Shown piece by piece: positions 1 through 9,246 of a stretch of DNA of 64,000 nt (position 1 is the stretch's first letter; each line of letters opens with the position of its first letter). Source of the DNA: Rhodopirellula baltica (GTDB taxonomy: Bacteria > Planctomycetota > Planctomycetia > Pirellulales > Pirellulaceae); contig PPHI01000057.1 of the NCBI GenBank assembly GCA_002901265.1, positions 372,001 through 436,000 of the forward strand. The letters are read 5' to 3'. Position numbers and translations under genes: made by a program. A model generated the notes under the pieces. The model ran no database searches and was not told the origin of the DNA. It saw nothing but the letters and a program-made list of their open reading frames with translations.

Positions 1-3000
1 TTGCAGGAAGATCCCCTCGTCTTCGATGTTCTTGCGACCTTCGTTTCGGTCCAAGTCGCTGCGGAAGATAATCCCGCCCCAGTTTCCGTCGTCAGGCAGA
101 GGACTGTTCCCGGCCGCCGCGGCGTCAACCACACGATCACGGGTACTGGTAAAGACAACATCCCCGTTCACGCCGAGGTCGGTCAGACCGGTATCGTTCG
201 ATCCGGGCGCACCGGGTTCGCCGACTTGCAACATCCGCGGGGTACCGAGCACTTGCAGCGCACCGCCGCTGCGATCGGTCAGCAAGTTGTTGCTGCCGAC
301 ACCGATTGTCGCCGAACGCAACTTGAACAACGCGCCGGCGTCGATCATCGTCGTCACGCCCTTGGGCACGTTCATGTGCCGCCCGTCTTCGAGCGTGTTT
401 CCGCCGATTTCGGAAAGACCGATTTGATACGAGAAGTTATCTGCTTTGGTGCTCACGTCATTGTCTTGACCGCCGTTGCCAACGATACGAACGATGTCAC
501 CAGGCAATGCGGCGTCGAACGCGCCCGTTCCGCCCGCACCGGAAATGTCGCGGAATGGCTCGTCCAAACTTCCGTCAGAGACAACACTCGCCAGCTTGTC
601 GACGAAGATCGTGCGTCCTAGTGCATGGATGCCTTGGAAATTCGCACTGAACTTTAGCGATCGCTCACCTTCGAGCACCAACTGGGCAGGTGCGAGTTGG
701 TCGGTCTCATCGATTTGAACCGTCGCGGTAACGCCAAGGACACCTGTGTTGCCATTGATCGCCGTCGCCAAAGTCGTTGCGATGTTCGCGATCGTGCTCA
801 GGTTGCTGTAGCGGACCGGAATGTTGCCTGGTTGGGGATCGGTTCCGATCAAAACGAATTCGAAACGTCGGCTCGTTCCATCGGCCCCCGTAACGGTCAC
901 GGTCTGCCCTGGATTGATCCCGGTTCCGTCGGAAACGATTTCCAAGACTCTGTCCAGAGGACGAGTTTGGAACCAGAAATTGTTGACGCCAGTCGGCGTT
1001 CCATCCAGGTCACCATCGAGCGCGGTGCCAGGAACGCCTTCGCGGTCCGAATCTCGGTCACGAATGATGTCGGTTTGACTGACCTGAGGCTCGAACTTGA
1101 CCAACAACTCATACTTGCCCTGAGTCTTGCCGCCATATCCGCTGCCACTGAGGGCAGGGTCATAACTGTCGTTGCCACTGGCAGCAACGCCGATGTAGTA
1201 GACACCGTTTTCCAAACGGGCCGTCATCAGCGAATCGTTGCTGAAGTAATCGTCGTTGCGTGACAGTTCAACGGTTCCGCCACCGGCCAGTCGAACGGGA
1301 GAGTAGGCACTCGACGCGACATCGAGAACTTGCGTGTTGCTGTTGCCTTTGACAATCGCAACGTCAAACAGGGAACTCGCGAACGGATCGTTGTTGATCG
1401 CGTCGACGATCTGTCCAACGGTCAGCGAGGTCACGCTTGGGCCGCGACGTGGCAAGTCAACGCGAATCGCATTGTCCACCAATTCACCATTGCTGGCGGC
1501 AACGCGATCGACTCGGATATTCACATCGCCGATGACACGGTCGGTTTGAATGAACTCGATTCGCGAACGGTTGCCAAGCTCGCCGGGCAATTGCGAATCG
1601 AAGCGAACCAGCATGTCCGGCCCCAACCCGAAGTTGGTTGTCGCAGTCGCCGAAACGTCTTGGAACAGTGTCAACGAGGTATCGAGCAAGCTAGAATCGG
1701 CAAGCCGCTCGGCGAACGATTCGACCGTCAGAGTTCCGTATTCTCGCGCCGCGTCCAAAGCGACTTCGAATCGATAAAGGTCGACGTCGATGCTGTCAGC
1801 GCGATGCAGCAATTGGCCGTGCATGACGTCCAATCGACCTGGGAAGACCGGTTCGTCACCTTCAAGCGAATTCGGCAGTGGCTGGACGATGGTGTTCGCA
1901 TCGATTTGCGGATTGACCTTTTGCTGAATCGCCGTTTGGCTATCGCTAAAGGGGTCGATCGGTGCGGTGTAACTGTCCGGATTGATCGTCCCGTTCAGGA
2001 ATTCGGGGTCGAGCGCCATCAAGGTTTGTGGCGTGACATCGTTGGATTGATCGAGTCCCAAAATCAGGCCGATCGAAGCCATCGCTTTGCGGAAAAAGTC
2101 TTCGCCGTAGTTCAAGTCGAAGGAGACTTGGTTGCTAAAGACAATCGCAGGATTCTCAAATGTTGGGTCCACACGAATGTCCGCATCCAACACCGGAACG
2201 TTTCGAATCGTCGAGTTCGCTGTGGCGGTCAGTTGGTCAAGCGCCCCAAGTGCGATCGTCAGACCGCGGTCAGGAGTTTCTTTGAACTGAACCCCCAAAT
2301 AGTTGGCCCACAGCGACAATGCTTCGCGAACGCGTTTCTTTTGGATCGTGGTCAGGTTGTTGATTTGGGCCGGGAATCCGGTTCCAGTTCCGCCGGCAAA
2401 GACGGCTTGGAAGTTGTATTCGATCTCCGTTACACCATTGGTCACGTCTGGACCGAACTGATCGTTGATCGCGCCGGCGACGGCCGAATCGGCACGCCCG
2501 GGATCGGTCAGCGCACCGGCGAGCTGAACGTTGTACGGCTGAGGATCGATGGATTCGGAAATCGTGATGCTGGACAGCAACTGATTGCCTTGTTGGCCGA
2601 AAACACCGATATCCAATGCGGTCGTCAAGGTGTCACCGGCCGCCGTCATTGTCAGCGTTTTGCCGACCAATGAATTCGGCAACGCCAACGTGCCGCCGGT
2701 TCCCGAGGTTCCGTTCAAGCCAAACGAGACCGAGACAACAGCGTCGACTTCGGGAGTGCTCAATACCTCATCACGAAGCTGAGACACGGTTACCGGTGAG
2801 CCGCCAAAGTCATAAACGATGTCGCCCGAATCCGTATCCAAAACGACCGATGGGCCGCCTGATCCGGAATCGACAAAGCGGATCATGCGTGATCCGCCAG
2901 CTTCGCCGAAGATTTTTGACGTGAAGCTTACTTCTAGATTCGAGTTGACGCCCAAGTTGCTGGACACACGCGGAACGACGTTCAGCTCGGTCGGTGTGAC

Positions 3001-3981
3001 GACGAGGTCTTCGATACGGTCGACTGCAGTGCCGACGCGTAGTCGGAAAGTGCCGCCGCTCAGCGGGACGCCCGGCAGCGAATTCAAATCGTCCGCAAAA
3101 ATCAGACGCGCGACATTGTTGGCCGCGTCATAGACGACTCGGTCAGGTTGATACAGGACATCGTCTGTGGTGCGAACGGTGGTTTGTGTCAGCAACAATT
3201 GGTAGAAACGCGGATTCTCCGCCGAGCGTTCGGTTGGCAAGCCAGTGCTCGGGTCATTTTCAACGAACAGTTCGTCGTCGTTGAAATACACCAGGATCTC
3301 GTTCCGACGTTGTTCCAACGAACGATCGCTCAAACGGACGACCGGCTGTGGGACAACAGCTTCGACGCGGGCACCCAACCGCAATTCGAAAGTGATGTGT
3401 TCGGAATCATCTTGGCCGTCGCGCGAGGTCAACAATTCGCCCTGAATGTTGCGCAAGCCGACAATTGGTCCGTCAGAACGGTTCGGCGCATCAAAACCGA
3501 ACACGTCAATCCGATAGCGATCATCAGGCAACGCATCGGCAAAACGAACCACCACTTCGTTGTCCGTCAGCGCACCCAAAGAAACCGAACCCGGTTCGAT
3601 CACCACATCGTCCGCCGTGTCGAACTGATCGTCCGGACCGGCGCGTCGGATCTGGATCGCGTCCAAGGTATTCGGATCAATCTGCTGATCTTCGTCAAAG
3701 CGGAACGTCAGTGACCTTGGCGAGGTATCACGGACGGTCCCATCGACGATCAATTCGCCTTCGTTGGGCTGGATCCCAATCAACTGGGGGCCCGCCAGCA
3801 GTTGCCGTTGCTCAAGAGTTTCCAAGAGGTGTCGGCGTCGAGTGTCCCGCGCTTTGGTTCCACGACGTGACCGTGCTTTCTCCGAACCGCGAGATGAACC
3901 TGTTGGCAGACCGTGTTGCAACTCGCAGTTGTCCTGGGAAGGGCGATTGGACGACGAGTTCTTTCGCTGACGCGAAGTCAT
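1..3981 (-). CDS. Giant secreted/surface protein, 5' part (degenerate metzincin, PPC-like and beta-rich domains)
   Basis: An uninterrupted minus-strand frame runs from the ATG at 3981 to the left edge (1327 codons) with no stop, so the C-terminus lies outside the window. After a basic, Ser/Arg-rich stretch of about 50 residues comes LETLEQRQLLAG (residues about 52-63), the planctomycete extracellular N-terminal motif. Beta-rich, Asp/Gly-rich sequence follows. Residues about 544-650 have the fold pattern of a matrixin-type metalloprotease (an amphipathic helix with LSLWANYLGVQF, then AMASIGLILGLDQS), but the zinc-site His and Glu are all replaced. Residues about 728-965 resemble a pre-peptidase C-terminal (PPC) domain pair, containing VDLYRFEVALD and NGVYYIGVAASGND. 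The end of the visible part (NWGGIIFRSDLD) looks like a beta-helix. Export is inferred from the N-terminal motif. Function is unknown; adhesin or surface-layer roles are plausible. The gene itself is certain from continuous coding character. Confidence 0.88.
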   Translation of the reverse strand, partial: MTSRQRKNSSSNRPSQDNCELQHGLPTGSSRGSEKARSRRGTKARDTRRRHLLETLEQRQLLAGPQLIGIQPNEGELIVDGTVRDTSPRSLTFRFDEDQQIDPNTLDAIQIRRAGPDDQFDTADDVVIEPGSVSLGALTDNEVVVRFADALPDDRYRIDVFGFDAPNRSDGPIVGLRNIQGELLTSRDGQDDSEHITFELRLGARVEAVVPQPVVRLSDRSLEQRRNEILVYFNDDELFVENDPSTGLPTERSAENPRFYQLLLTQTTVRTTDDVLYQPDRVVYDAANNVARLIFADDLNSLPGVPLSGGTFRLRVGTAVDRIEDLVVTPTELNVVPRVSSNLGVNSNLEVSFTSKIFGEAGGSRMIRFVDSGSGGPSVVLDTDSGDIVYDFGGSPVTVSQLRDEVLSTPEVDAVVSVSFGLNGTSGTGGTLALPNSLVGKTLTMTAAGDTLTTALDIGVFGQQGNQLLSSITISESIDPQPYNVQLAGALTDPGRADSAVAGAINDQFGPDVTNGVTEIEYNFQAVFAGGTGTGFPAQINNLTTIQKKRVREALSLWANYLGVQFKETPDRGLTIALGALDQLTATANSTIRNVPVLDADIRVDPTFENPAIVFSNQVSFDLNYGEDFFRKAMASIGLILGLDQSNDVTPQTLMALDPEFLNGTINPDSYTAPIDPFSDSQTAIQQKVNPQIDANTIVQPLPNSLEGDEPVFPGRLDVMHGQLLHRADSIDVDLYRFEVALDAAREYGTLTVESFAERLADSSLLDTSLTLFQDVSATATTNFGLGPDMLVRFDSQLPGELGNRSRIEFIQTDRVIGDVNIRVDRVAASNGELVDNAIRVDLPRRGPSVTSLTVGQIVDAINNDPFASSLFDVAIVKGNSNTQVLDVASSAYSPVRLAGGGTVELSRNDDYFSNDSLMTARLENGVYYIGVAASGNDSYDPALSGSGYGGKTQGKYELLVKFEPQVSQTDIIRDRDSDREGVPGTALDGDLDGTPTGVNNFWFQTRPLDRVLEIVSDGTGINPGQTVTVTGADGTSRRFEFVLIGTDPQPGNIPVRYSNLSTIANIATTLATAINGNTGVLGVTATVQIDETDQLAPAQLVLEGERSLKFSANFQGIHALGRTIFVDKLASVVSDGSLDEPFRDISGAGGTGAFDAALPGDIVRIVGNGGQDNDVSTKADNFSYQIGLSEIGGNTLEDGRHMNVPKGVTTMIDAGALFKLRSATIGVGSNNLLTDRSGGALQVLGTPRMLQVGEPGAPGSNDTGLTDLGVNGDVVFTSTRDRVVDAAAAGNSPLPDDGNWGGIIFRSDLDRNEGRKNIEDEGIFLQ

Positions 3982-5005
3982 AGAGCAGACCTTCATGGGG
4001 GCCGGGCCGTCTTCGACACATCAATGCGTCAAGTGACAGGTTGGCCGGTAGGGGTGGACAATCGTTTGAATGCGGCGGGCTTCGCAGGGGAATTCCGCCT
4101 TTAAATAAGGCAAACTTGACAAGTCGGTTCCCGGCCCAGGGCGAGGGCCGGAAAGCGAGAGCCGAGTATAGTTCGGCCGAAATAACCCGCAAATTTTTGC
4201 GGGCTTTCCCAGCCAATTGCCGACACCGACCTGTTCGGATCGTGACGGTTGTGCCGCCAAACTGGAGCCTGCCAATCAGTCTTTTGACGGCACCGTGGCA
4301 CCACACCAACGGGGGTCGACGTCGACTGATTCCTGCGACTACGAAGTTCAGCGTCGACTTTGGACGTCTGTTGCCCGTCAAAGTTCCGCAGATTCGCGCC
4401 GTCAAATCGCTCCAACCAGATCAAGCGGTATCCCGCGTGATCGCGACGACCGCTCCCCCTCACCTCAATGAGGGCGAACACTCAACTGTGAACATGCATC
4501 ACCGTTAAGGAATTCAAAGCCCGACTGTGTCTGTTAACCCCCAGATTTTCGAAGTTTCAGAGGGGGTCGGTGCGGTTCCGGAAAGTCTCGCGGTTGTACG
4601 TCGAACGGCGTAGAACACGCCCAAATTGACTAATCAGAAAACCCGCAGATGCCCTCCTCAAGCTGGGGAAACGCTTGACCCTCAGGCCTCCCCCCTCCTA
4701 AAATAGACAACCGGTCTTGAATATCGGATAGACGTCAGGGCTCCGCAACGCCCCCCTTTGCTCGAAAGCGGGCCTTCGAGGTGCCACTGAGCTCGAAAAC
4801 CTCGCGAAAACGAGACTCCTGCTCGAGAGCTGGGTTTAATCTGTTGAGCCAGATTGCATCGCCAGCACCAGTTGCATTGCCAGACGCAAGCGAGCTGGCC
4901 GGGCAACGGGTATCATCAAGACACGATTTAACGTTCCGCTAAAGACTTTCCATGAGCGCCACCGCGCTTGAACACGAACGCCCACGGGCAAGATTCGAGG
5001 AATCC
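3982..5005. other. Intergenic region, about 1.0 kb, no convincing gene
   Basis: This divergent gap lies between the giant surface protein and the membrane protein at 5006. Overlapping frames of 60-190 codons exist on both strands (for example 4041-4508 plus and 3812-4405 minus), but none has a recognisable domain and they overlap each other. It probably holds the promoters of both flanking genes. The only promoter-like pair I could place is at 4675-4704, listed separately. Confidence 0.5.
4675..4704 (+). promoter_or_regulatory. Candidate sigma-70-type promoter
   Basis: TTGACC at 4675-4680 and TAAAAT at 4699-4704 are separated by 18 nt, close to the housekeeping consensus, and point toward the gene at 5006. 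This would give a leader of about 300 nt. Planctomycete promoters are poorly defined, so this is a pattern match only. Confidence 0.3.
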
Positions 5006-6526
5006 ATGAATAGCAGGGCCTCTGATTCGCATTCCGCAACGGTCTTTCGTTTGACCGGGCAGGTTCGTCGTCGCCTCTGGATCGCCTCGATCATCGAGGG
5101 CACATCGCTCGGCCTGCTTGTTGGCACCATCGTCGCCCTGCTGGCCGCGATCGCGAGGCCATTCTTTGCGGACGCCCTAAGCGCTGCCCCCATCTGGGAC
5201 ACCCCTTTGCTGTTGGTCACCGGCGGAGGAATCATCGGACTTGCGATTGGTTCACTTCGAAGCCGATCCGATGCCGCTGCTGCGAGACTGATCGATGAAC
5301 ACTTCGATCTGAAAGACCGCTCAATCACCAGTTTGGACTTCGCCCGTTCAACGAAGGTTGCCGGTGCCGCAAAACAACTGCAACTCGAAGAAGCCCAGCA
5401 ACACCTCGAGCGTGTCGATGCGAAGTCCTGCGTCAGCCTTCGCTGCTGGAATCCCTCGATTCGCTGGGCGCTCGGCCTTGCCGCTGCAACCGTTTGCGTG
5501 TTGCTGATCACCAATAGCACTGCAAAAGTTGCGGAAGCTGAATCAGTGCTCCCACTTGCGACTCAACAATCGAACGAGCTCCGCCAAACGATGCTGCCCG
5601 AGTTAGAAAAGCTCGCCAAGGAAACGGATGATCCTGAAATTGAAAAGCTGCTCGAAGAACTGAAAGAGAAAGTCGACAGCATGGACGAGCAGACTTACGA
5701 CGAAAACGACCTGATGGCAACGCTTTCAGAAATGGAACATGCACTCGCCGAGGCGCGCGAAGCACTGAAAGTCGAAATGACCAGCGAAATGCTCAACGCT
5801 CTTGCGTCCGCCATCCAACCCTCTGACGAACTTCAATCTGCCGCCAAGGCGATGAAAGCGGAAGAACTCGAAAAAGCGAGCAACGAGCTAAAGGCCGCCG
5901 ATCCTTCCCAAATCGGTGACAAACAACGTCGCGCCGTCGCCGACAACCTCAAGAAAATGGTCGCAAAGCTGAACCCCGGCCAAATCGGCCAGCTCAGCGA
6001 TTCGATCAAAGAGCTCGCCGAAGGCTTGGACAACAAGAACATGTCGGAGTGCAAAAAATGCTTGTCAAAATTGGCCAGCGAATGCAAAAAGGCCGGCCAG
6101 TGCAAAAGCCTCAGTGAGTGCCTGAGCTGCCAACTTAACCGCCTGTCCCAATGCAAAGGCGAGTGCCGCGGAAGTTGCCAAAGCAACATTGCCAAGAAAT
6201 CAAACTCGCCAAGCTTGAATGCCGGCAAGGCGTCGAGTGGGCAACCAACCGGTGACACCCCCACCAAACTCGATAGCCAGCGACACGAAGAAATGCTTAC
6301 CGGTGCTCAAGGCGAAGGCCCGAGCGAAACCGAGATCATGCAGGCTCCTGAAGGCGAACAGGCAGCCGCGCGAGCTTTCAAAGGCAAGTACGACCAATTC
6401 CGCCGCGAAGCCGAAGCTGTCCTTGATAGCGAACCATTGCCAATGGGAGTCCGCGAAACCGTTCGAACCTACTTCGAAGCGATCCGACCAAACTCCGAAA
6501 GCCAGTTGAACGAATCGGCCGAGTGA
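5006..6526 (+). CDS. Membrane-anchored coiled-coil protein with cysteine-rich segment, function unknown
   Basis: The product has 506 aa from the ATG at 5006, chosen because GAGGAA sits just upstream; an in-frame ATG at 4952 would add 18 residues. The N-terminal half has two hydrophobic segments (around SIIEGTSLGLLVGTIVALLA and LLLVTGGGIIGLAIGSL) and a third at about residue 170 (WALGLAAATVCVLLITNS). The text between them (RLIDEHFDLKDRSITSLDFA) resembles a motif seen in large membrane proteins of MoxR/BatA-type loci. A long Glu/Lys-rich coiled coil follows, then nine Cys in about 45 residues (6040-6180), then a C-terminal block (LPMGVRETVRTYFEAIRP) like the end of such BatA-neighbour proteins. 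No MoxR or DUF58 gene lies beside it. The assignment to that class is inference. Confidence 0.8.
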   Translation: MNSRASDSHSATVFRLTGQVRRRLWIASIIEGTSLGLLVGTIVALLAAIARPFFADALSAAPIWDTPLLLVTGGGIIGLAIGSLRSRSDAAAARLIDEHFDLKDRSITSLDFARSTKVAGAAKQLQLEEAQQHLERVDAKSCVSLRCWNPSIRWALGLAAATVCVLLITNSTAKVAEAESVLPLATQQSNELRQTMLPELEKLAKETDDPEIEKLLEELKEKVDSMDEQTYDENDLMATLSEMEHALAEAREALKVEMTSEMLNALASAIQPSDELQSAAKAMKAEELEKASNELKAADPSQIGDKQRRAVADNLKKMVAKLNPGQIGQLSDSIKELAEGLDNKNMSECKKCLSKLASECKKAGQCKSLSECLSCQLNRLSQCKGECRGSCQSNIAKKSNSPSLNAGKASSGQPTGDTPTKLDSQRHEEMLTGAQGEGPSETEIMQAPEGEQAAARAFKGKYDQFRREAEAVLDSEPLPMGVRETVRTYFEAIRPNSESQLNESAE

Positions 6527-6560
6527 TCCGGCAACGAATCACCGCCTGAACTAGCAAAAT

Positions 6561-6592
6561 AAAACGGCAGCGATCGAAATCGCTGCCGTTTT
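6561..6592. terminator. Bidirectional intrinsic terminator
   Basis: A perfect 14-bp stem with a 4-nt loop: AAAACGGCAGCGAT, CGAA, ATCGCTGCCGTTTT. A-rich and T-rich flanks serve both strands. It lies between the convergent stop codons of the membrane protein (6526) and thrS (6620). Confidence 0.85.
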
Positions 6593-6619
6593 CTGTTTTA
6601 CAAAATCGGTATGCCCGCG

Positions 6620-8842
6620 TTACTCGACTTTGACCGCCTGGCGTACCGTGCGGTTTTTCACCTCTTCGGTCAAACGTGCGACCGCTTGCGCGATTGGCAT
6701 CGAACCTAGGTCACCATCGATTCGGTCGCGAAGTGCGATTTGCCCCGTCTCTGCTTCCTTTGGCCCCACGACGGCCATGTAGTTGACGAGGTCCAGTTGG
6801 GCATTGCGAATCTTCGCTTGGACCTTCCCACCTGATGAGTCCACAGTGACCTTCAAGCCGGCTTCGTCCAACTGCTTGGCGACAGCAACCGCATACTCGA
6901 GCGACTTGTCACTGAGCGGCAAAACGCGAACTTGCTCTGGCGACAACCACATCGGGAAAGCGCCGGCGAAGTGCTCAATCAACATGCCAGTGAAACGCTC
7001 AAGCGATCCGAACGGTGCACGGTGAATCATCACCGGCCGATGCGCTTGATTGTCCTTGCCGTTGTATTCCAGCTTGAAACGTTCGGGCAGGTTGTAGTCC
7101 AACTGAACGGTACCGAGTTGCCAGGATCGGCCGATGCAATCACGAACCATGAAGTCCGCCTTGGGACCATAGAACGCTGCTTCACCAGGCTCTTCGTTGA
7201 AATTCATTCCGCTCTGTTCCAACACGCCACGCAAAGCACCTTCGGCAGCATCCCACTGGTCTTCGCTGCCGACGTACTTGCTGCTGTCCGGATCGCGAAG
7301 CGAAAGTTGGACGCGGTAGTCATCCAGTCCGACCGACTGCAACACGAACTTGGTCAACTCGATCGTCGCGCGGAACTCTTCCTCGACCTGGTCGGAGGTG
7401 CAGAAGATGTGCGCGTCGTCTTGGGTCAAACCGCGAACACGCAACATCCCGTTTAGCTCGCCGGTTTGCTCGTGTCGGTAAACGGTTCCGAATTCGAACA
7501 ATCGCAGCGGCAACTGACGATAGGACCGCGCTTGTGCCTTAAAGATATGGCAGTGGTGCGGGCAGTTCATCGGCTTGAGCAGATAGCGTTCGTTTGCCAA
7601 CTGCCAATCGTGCAGGACGCGGCGTTTGTCTTCCACGCTCATCGACAACTTGTAATTGGGAAGCTCTACGCCGAGGGCTTCGATAGCCGCCATCAGCTTG
7701 TCTTCACCATCACTGTCCAGCGATCCGTCTTCAAGCCGGTTGCTCCACGCATCCAACAACCCGCCAACTTCGGTGCCAAACAGTGGCGCAAATTGGCTGT
7801 CGCGGTAATACGGAAAGTGTCCGCTGGTTTCGTAGAGCTCGACTCGCCCGATGTGCGGACTGTACACGGGATCGTAACCGCGTTGTAAAAGCTCCTTCCG
7901 CAGGAAATCTTCCAAAGTCACACGAACGCGAGCGCCCTTTGGCAACCACAGGCACAACCCTTGGCCGACTTCATCGGGGTTGATCGCAAACAAACCATGC
8001 TGGCGACCGAGCACGCGGTGATCACGACGCTTCGCTTCTTCGAGTTGATGCAGGTACTGCTTCAATTCTTTCTTGTCAAAGAAGGCAGTTCCATACAGAC
8101 GCTGTAGCGGACGATTCTTGACATCGCCTTTCCAGTGCGAACCGGCAACGCTCATCAACTTGATCGCTTTGATTTTTCCCGCGTCTGGGATGTGCGGGCC
8201 GCGGCACAAGTCAACGAACTCGCCTTGCCGGTAAAAACTGACGGTAGCGTGCTCCGCCAAGCCGGTGTCGATGTGCTCGACCTTCAGATCTTGATCCAAG
8301 TCATCGCACAACTTTCGAGCTTCGTCACGATCGAGCAAGAACCGTTCGAACGGCTCCTTGTCCTTGATGATCTTTTTCATCTCGGCTTCGATCTTGGGAA
8401 AATCTTCCTCGCTGATCGGTACGTTCACATCGAAGTCGTAGTAAAACCCGCCTTCCGTGGTCGGCCCGAATGCCAACGACACGCCGTCATACAATCGCAT
8501 TACGGCGCGTGCCATCACGTGTGCCGCGGAGTGTCGCAAGACATCCAACGATTCACTATCACGGCTGGTCAGCAATCGCAGATCCAACTCGCCGTCGGCC
8601 GACTTGGACAATTCGGGGGCGACTTCGCCAAGCGGACGATCGGCATCGATCACTTTTCCGTTGACTTCAGCCGCGACGACGGATCGAGCGAGACCTTCGC
8701 TAATGCCGGTTGCGATGTCCATCGAAGTGGTGTGCCCAGGATGAGTCTGGGTCGCCCCGTCGGGCAAACGCACGACAACGGAGGGCAGGGGAGCGGCGTC
8801 GCTAGCGCCAGAAGATACAGGGCCAGATGTCGATTGGCTCAT
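6620..8842 (-). CDS. thrS: Threonyl-tRNA synthetase
   Basis: Charges tRNA-Thr with threonine in the cytoplasm; a class II aminoacyl-tRNA synthetase. The product has 740 aa from the ATG at 8842; a TTG 45 nt upstream is less likely. Visible domains in order: TGS domain (about residues 20-95), editing/SAD domain with [11 protein letters not shown] (HxxxH), class II core with the zinc-site Cys in [13 protein letters not shown], motif 2 ([20 protein letters not shown]), motif 3 ([13 protein letters not shown]) and a C-terminal anticodon-binding domain. It is about 100 aa longer than the usual 640. Most of the excess is an insert of about 58 residues between YRDSQF and YLLKPMNCP (nt about 7586-7792), plus a Ser/Ala-rich N-terminal tail. 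It is transcribed divergently from the kinase at 9247. Confidence 0.97.
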   Translation of the reverse strand: MSQSTSGPVSSGASDAAPLPSVVVRLPDGATQTHPGHTTSMDIATGISEGLARSVVAAEVNGKVIDADRPLGEVAPELSKSADGELDLRLLTSRDSESLDVLRHSAAHVMARAVMRLYDGVSLAFGPTTEGGFYYDFDVNVPISEEDFPKIEAEMKKIIKDKEPFERFLLDRDEARKLCDDLDQDLKVEHIDTGLAEHATVSFYRQGEFVDLCRGPHIPDAGKIKAIKLMSVAGSHWKGDVKNRPLQRLYGTAFFDKKELKQYLHQLEEAKRRDHRVLGRQHGLFAINPDEVGQGLCLWLPKGARVRVTLEDFLRKELLQRGYDPVYSPHIGRVELYETSGHFPYYRDSQFAPLFGTEVGGLLDAWSNRLEDGSLDSDGEDKLMAAIEALGVELPNYKLSMSVEDKRRVLHDWQLANERYLLKPMNCPHHCHIFKAQARSYRQLPLRLFEFGTVYRHEQTGELNGMLRVRGLTQDDAHIFCTSDQVEEEFRATIELTKFVLQSVGLDDYRVQLSLRDPDSSKYVGSEDQWDAAEGALRGVLEQSGMNFNEEPGEAAFYGPKADFMVRDCIGRSWQLGTVQLDYNLPERFKLEYNGKDNQAHRPVMIHRAPFGSLERFTGMLIEHFAGAFPMWLSPEQVRVLPLSDKSLEYAVAVAKQLDEAGLKVTVDSSGGKVQAKIRNAQLDLVNYMAVVGPKEAETGQIALRDRIDGDLGSMPIAQAVARLTEEVKNRTVRQAVKVE

Positions 8843-9246
8843 GATCAGCTCGGTTTCCAATTGTGGGAAGTGTGACGGCCCCTCCAAACGAAAGAGGTCG
8901 GCCGGAAGCGAAAGAATGATGGCGAAAGCGATAAACAGTCAATCCCTGTTCACTCGCAATCCCCCACCTCTGTCAGCGACTTGGCGACAGACGCGTTTTC
9001 AGTCGTATCAAAGCCAATCGACTGATCCGATGCCACATCGACACGATTTGTTGCCTCATGAGCGAGAATCTGTGCCAAAGTCCGACTTCGCCGGCAAGAC
9101 ATACGATCAGTCAGGCGATCGGCGAATCCGTCGCGCAAGCAATACTGTCCAGACCTGATATACTGGTTTAGGTTCGGTGAAGATCCCGGACCGCTCCGCT
9201 TTTCGACCTTATCTCGCCAGCCCACCCGGGCACTTGCACGCTCAAC
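8843..9246. other. Divergent intergenic region between thrS and kinase gene
   Basis: These 404 nt hold no convincing gene. A TATACT hexamer at 9159-9164 on the plus strand could be a -10 box for the kinase, but no good -35 precedes it. No T-box-like leader could be recognised for thrS by eye. Confidence 0.4.

Noticed and set aside
1330-2673. Plus-strand frame of 447 codons, with others at 1-621, 697-1263 and 3148-3714
   Set aside because: They lie opposite the continuous minus-strand giant protein, have no domain resemblance and Arg/Gln/Val-rich composition typical of antisense reading.
4116-4172. TTGACA with a TATAGT farther on as a promoter
   Set aside because: Spacing of 45 nt is far too long for a -35/-10 pair.
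4041-4508. Plus-strand frame of 155 codons in the 1-kb gap
   Set aside because: No family, no ribosome binding site, and overlapping frames of similar length on both strands.
8135-8875. Plus-strand frame of 246 codons opposite thrS
   Set aside because: Mirror of conserved ThrS sequence with no family of its own.
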